DNA from: Parcubacteria group bacterium CG08_land_8_20_14_0_20_43_9
GTDB lineage: Bacteria > Patescibacteriota > Minisyncoccia > Minisyncoccales > PEYH01
Length of the DNA stretch: 5,950 bases
Assembly: GCA_002774465.1 (NCBI GenBank)
Contig: PEYH01000022.1
Location: 1 to 5,950, forward strand
Direction: 5' to 3'
Both the position numbers and the translations under genes were made by a program. The notes under the pieces are model-generated. The model did no database searches. It was given only the letters and a program-made list of their open reading frames with translations, and was not told the DNA's origin. Of the stretch, positions 4,358 through 5,950 are shown piece by piece (within the stretch, counting starts at the first letter, position 1; the number at the start of each line of letters is the position of its first letter).

Positions 4358-4503
4358 GCTCGGACGAAGGCGGGGCGAGGCAACATTCGCCCAAAAGTCG
4401 CAATCTGAAAATTGGCGGTATGTTTTGGTTAAAATCCGAACTTTTTTTGACGAAAATCCAGATTTTGAATTTTGATAAAAACTTTTCCGCCGCCGCCGAA
4501 TTT

Positions 4504-4524
4504 CGTGCCAACGAAGTTGGCACG
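4504..4524. terminator. 9-bp palindrome with GAA loop between convergent gene ends
   Basis: cgtgccaac (4504-4512) pairs perfectly with gttggcacg (4516-4524) around GAA. It lies between the end of the recombinase remnant and the stop of the minus-strand 282-aa gene, so it could terminate either. On the + strand a TTTTT follows about 7 nt later; on the minus strand there is no immediate T run. It may belong to the same palindrome set as those inside the remnant. Confidence 0.4.
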
Positions 4525-4534
4525 CCGCGAATTT

Positions 4535-5383
4535 TTAACTTGAAATTTCCTCAATTGCCTCTCTGGTCGTCTTAATTCTTTTCCCGCTTGGTAATGTAAG
4601 AAATGTTTCTATCCGAGCAGTTAATTTTGTCGGCTCTTGCTGATTATCTTCTACCCGTATTTCTCCTGTTTTTCCATCAATAACAATATGTGCCTTATCG
4701 TTACTTCCATCTTTTGCACCAATCAGCAAGTGCTGATCTTCACCTTGAGAGCGTGATTCCACAAAAAGGCCTTCTGTTTCTAGCCGATGTTTTATTGTTT
4801 TTTCCGCCTCATGCTGTTGTAAAATTTCCAAAAAAGGTTCTATCTTTGTCCATGAATTATCAGTTGGATAGCCATTGCTGTTTGTCCACCATGTTTGAAA
4901 CTGTCTCTCGACGCGTAATTTTCTAAATCTTAAACCGGGAATTGAATCATTTGGCAAAAGTTTTTCAAGATGAGCCAATAGAGATTCTTGGATCGCCTGT
5001 GCTTCTTTAGTTAAAAGTAAATTCTCTTTCAGAGCCTGTTCTTTACGCCAAATCTCCCTAATGATATTTACTTCAGAACTCTGATTTTCTGAACCAGATT
5101 GAGGATTATATTCTTCCATTTCAGCAAGAAGGCCCTCTAAAACCTTTTTTCGATTTTCCAATTCTTTCAAATATTGCCGAACATTGAAACTTTCATCAAT
5201 ATACGAGGTGGTAGTCGTGCGTTGCTGTTGAAAAAGTTTTAGTCCTTCTTGCCCAAAAATTTCTCCGACTAATTTTTCTGTCTTATTCATCCATAGCTGA
5301 TATTCAGGACCCCATTTGGCGATATTTTTGAGGCCATCAATTTTTGAAATTTGCTCTTTAAGTTTTGAAAGTTTTTCATCCAT
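4535..5383 (-). CDS. protein of unknown function, coupled to a restriction endonuclease gene
   Basis: I do not recognise this 282-aa protein. The N-terminal half is helical and charged. It includes a segment, WGPEYQLWMNKTEKLVGEIFG (24-44), of the W----T--L---IFG kind that I associate with helical modules in bacterial defence-type proteins; that link is tentative. Likely coiled coil or long helices span residues 68-92 and 105-142. The C-terminal part (about 205-282) looks beta-rich and well ordered, with LLIGAKDG, KAHIVIDGKTGEIRVED and RIETFLTLPSGKRIKTTREA. There is no signal peptide or membrane segment, so it is cytoplasmic. It starts 9 nt after the stop of the restriction endonuclease gene, in the same orientation and with the same AT-rich codon use, so the two are probably co-transcribed and may work together. 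The Shine-Dalgarno site is weak. It may be a regulator, accessory or second effector of a restriction cassette. Confidence 0.85.
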   Translation of the reverse strand: MDEKLSKLKEQISKIDGLKNIAKWGPEYQLWMNKTEKLVGEIFGQEGLKLFQQQRTTTTSYIDESFNVRQYLKELENRKKVLEGLLAEMEEYNPQSGSENQSSEVNIIREIWRKEQALKENLLLTKEAQAIQESLLAHLEKLLPNDSIPGLRFRKLRVERQFQTWWTNSNGYPTDNSWTKIEPFLEILQQHEAEKTIKHRLETEGLFVESRSQGEDQHLLIGAKDGSNDKAHIVIDGKTGEIRVEDNQQEPTKLTARIETFLTLPSGKRIKTTREAIEEISS

Positions 5384-5392
5384 ATAGTAACT

Positions 5393-5950
5393 TTATATTT
5401 TTCCCAATCTCTCAATTTCTTGTTTAATTTCATTGATAACTTCAGTATTGTGAATTTTCTTTTTATCTCCTTCTTTAATTGAGATAACATAAAAAACTTT
5501 TCCGCCATATTTTTCTGTAAATTTTTTATGTGTTTTCTCTTGTAATTGTCTCTCTTTAAAAATTTGTGAAATATGAGAAACCCCGCCAGCTGGTTTAATT
5601 TGAAGCCCGATATATTTTCCGTTCAATTTTATAAAGAAATCAACATTAAATAGTCTATCCCATTCATCAGGAGCCGGTTCAATTTTTACACCTAAAATTT
5701 CCTGCAATTGTCCATAAATAGTTACTCTTTCAGTCATATATCCGTCAAATGTCCTCTTGATAACCAAATCAAAAATATAAGCGACGCAATCTTCTTCTGT
5801 AATAGCTTCAACTTCCGAAGCAATAACTTCCGTTATTTTTACATAAAGTTTTTTACCTAAATCAACAATATGTTCTTTGGGTTTAACATTTTTGAAATAA
5901 TAACTCTCCCAATCTTTAATTGTTTTAGGCGCGCATTTTCTGATTTCTTC
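5393..5950 (-). CDS. putative MjaI-like type II restriction endonuclease, C-terminal 185 residues (5' end beyond the window)
   Basis: The frame is open from the right edge (first visible residues EEIRKCAPKTIKDWE) to a TAA at 5393; the TTG at 5767 is internal, since homologous-looking sequence continues upstream of it. Visible features: helical N-part with DLVIKRTFDGYMTE (61-74), then PDEWDRLFNVDFFIKLNGKY and IGLQIKP (about 94-120). Asp104 (VDFF) and Gln117-x-Lys119 (QIK) fit a PD-(D/E)xK nuclease core in its QxK variant, followed by a strand, KVFYVISIKEG. I recall this layout, with KT-EEW near the start and the VDF..IGLQIKP core, from proteins annotated as MjaI-family enzymes, whose founder cuts CTAG; this is from memory. 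It could be another PD-(D/E)xK nuclease. A cognate methyltransferase would be expected upstream, outside the window. Gene is AT-rich compared with the lipoprotein. Confidence 0.62.
   Translation of the reverse strand, partial: EEIRKCAPKTIKDWESYYFKNVKPKEHIVDLGKKLYVKITEVIASEVEAITEEDCVAYIFDLVIKRTFDGYMTERVTIYGQLQEILGVKIEPAPDEWDRLFNVDFFIKLNGKYIGLQIKPAGGVSHISQIFKERQLQEKTHKKFTEKYGGKVFYVISIKEGDKKKIHNTEVINEIKQEIERLGKI

Larger units (their letters stand above)
4143..4475 (+). pseudogene. remnant of a large serine recombinase (resolvase family)
   Basis: Serine recombinases cut and rejoin DNA through a covalent phosphoserine link and move phages and integrative elements. The first 61 or so of the 110 residues match a resolvase start: MRYIIYARKSTD with catalytic Ser10 in YARKS, then RQVLSIESQ, LREFTAKEKLEIV and TAEEPGRTKFAEML. 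The family's next block, with the catalytic arginines (DRLARN-type), and the whole DNA-binding region of several hundred residues are missing. Instead comes a palindrome-rich insert (VGEVGLPPLGRRRGEA) and a tail, FAQKSQSENWRYVLVKIRTF, that could be the original C-terminus joined by an internal deletion, though I cannot prove that. No Shine-Dalgarno site precedes the ATG. It cannot be an active recombinase. Confidence 0.78.

Overview
This window looks like part of a Patescibacteria (candidate phyla radiation, Parcubacteria-like) chromosome. The signs are a short IF2 without the usual N-terminal extension, an infB-rbfA pair running straight into tRNA genes, a membrane protein that opens with the helical NQEL...GAGW module I associate with these genomes, a serine recombinase start of the YIIYARKST type, and many short GC-rich palindromes. 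The assignment rests on recognition by eye, not on a search.

Layout. Positions 1-398 (minus) hold the start of a putative membrane protein whose N-terminal module is broken by an in-frame TAA; it runs off the left edge. Positions 399-824 hold no convincing gene. They carry four stem-loops, most with T-rich sequence on their + strand 3' side, and a good sigma70-like promoter that could drive a transcript of about 90 nt. Positions 825-3291 are one minus-strand block in the order promoter, infB, rbfA, tRNA-Cys, tRNA-Leu, tRNA-Val, a 132-nt spacer, tRNA-Phe, tRNA-Gly. This is a translation cluster: initiation factor, 30S maturation factor and five tRNAs.

Positions 3458-4107 (minus) form a self-contained unit with a consensus-like promoter, a 5' UTR hairpin, a perfect AGGAGG site, a lipoprotein made of two copies of one domain, and a rho-independent terminator. 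Its third codon positions are much richer in G and C than its neighbours', so it may be a transferred gene. Divergent to it is a remnant of a serine recombinase (4143-4475, +), which keeps the catalytic-serine N-terminus but has lost the rest of the catalytic and DNA-binding regions.

Positions 4535-5950 (minus) are an AT-rich two-gene unit that enters from the right edge: a putative MjaI-like PD-(D/E)xK restriction endonuclease (5' end missing) followed 9 nt later by an unrecognised 282-aa protein. This is probably the tail of a restriction or defence cassette, with any methyltransferase expected beyond position 5950.

The most interesting signals are a shared change in tRNA-Leu and tRNA-Cys (A in place of G18 together with G in place of U55), the palindromes with three-base loops that lie inside and around the recombinase remnant, and the uncharacterised partner of the restriction endonuclease.
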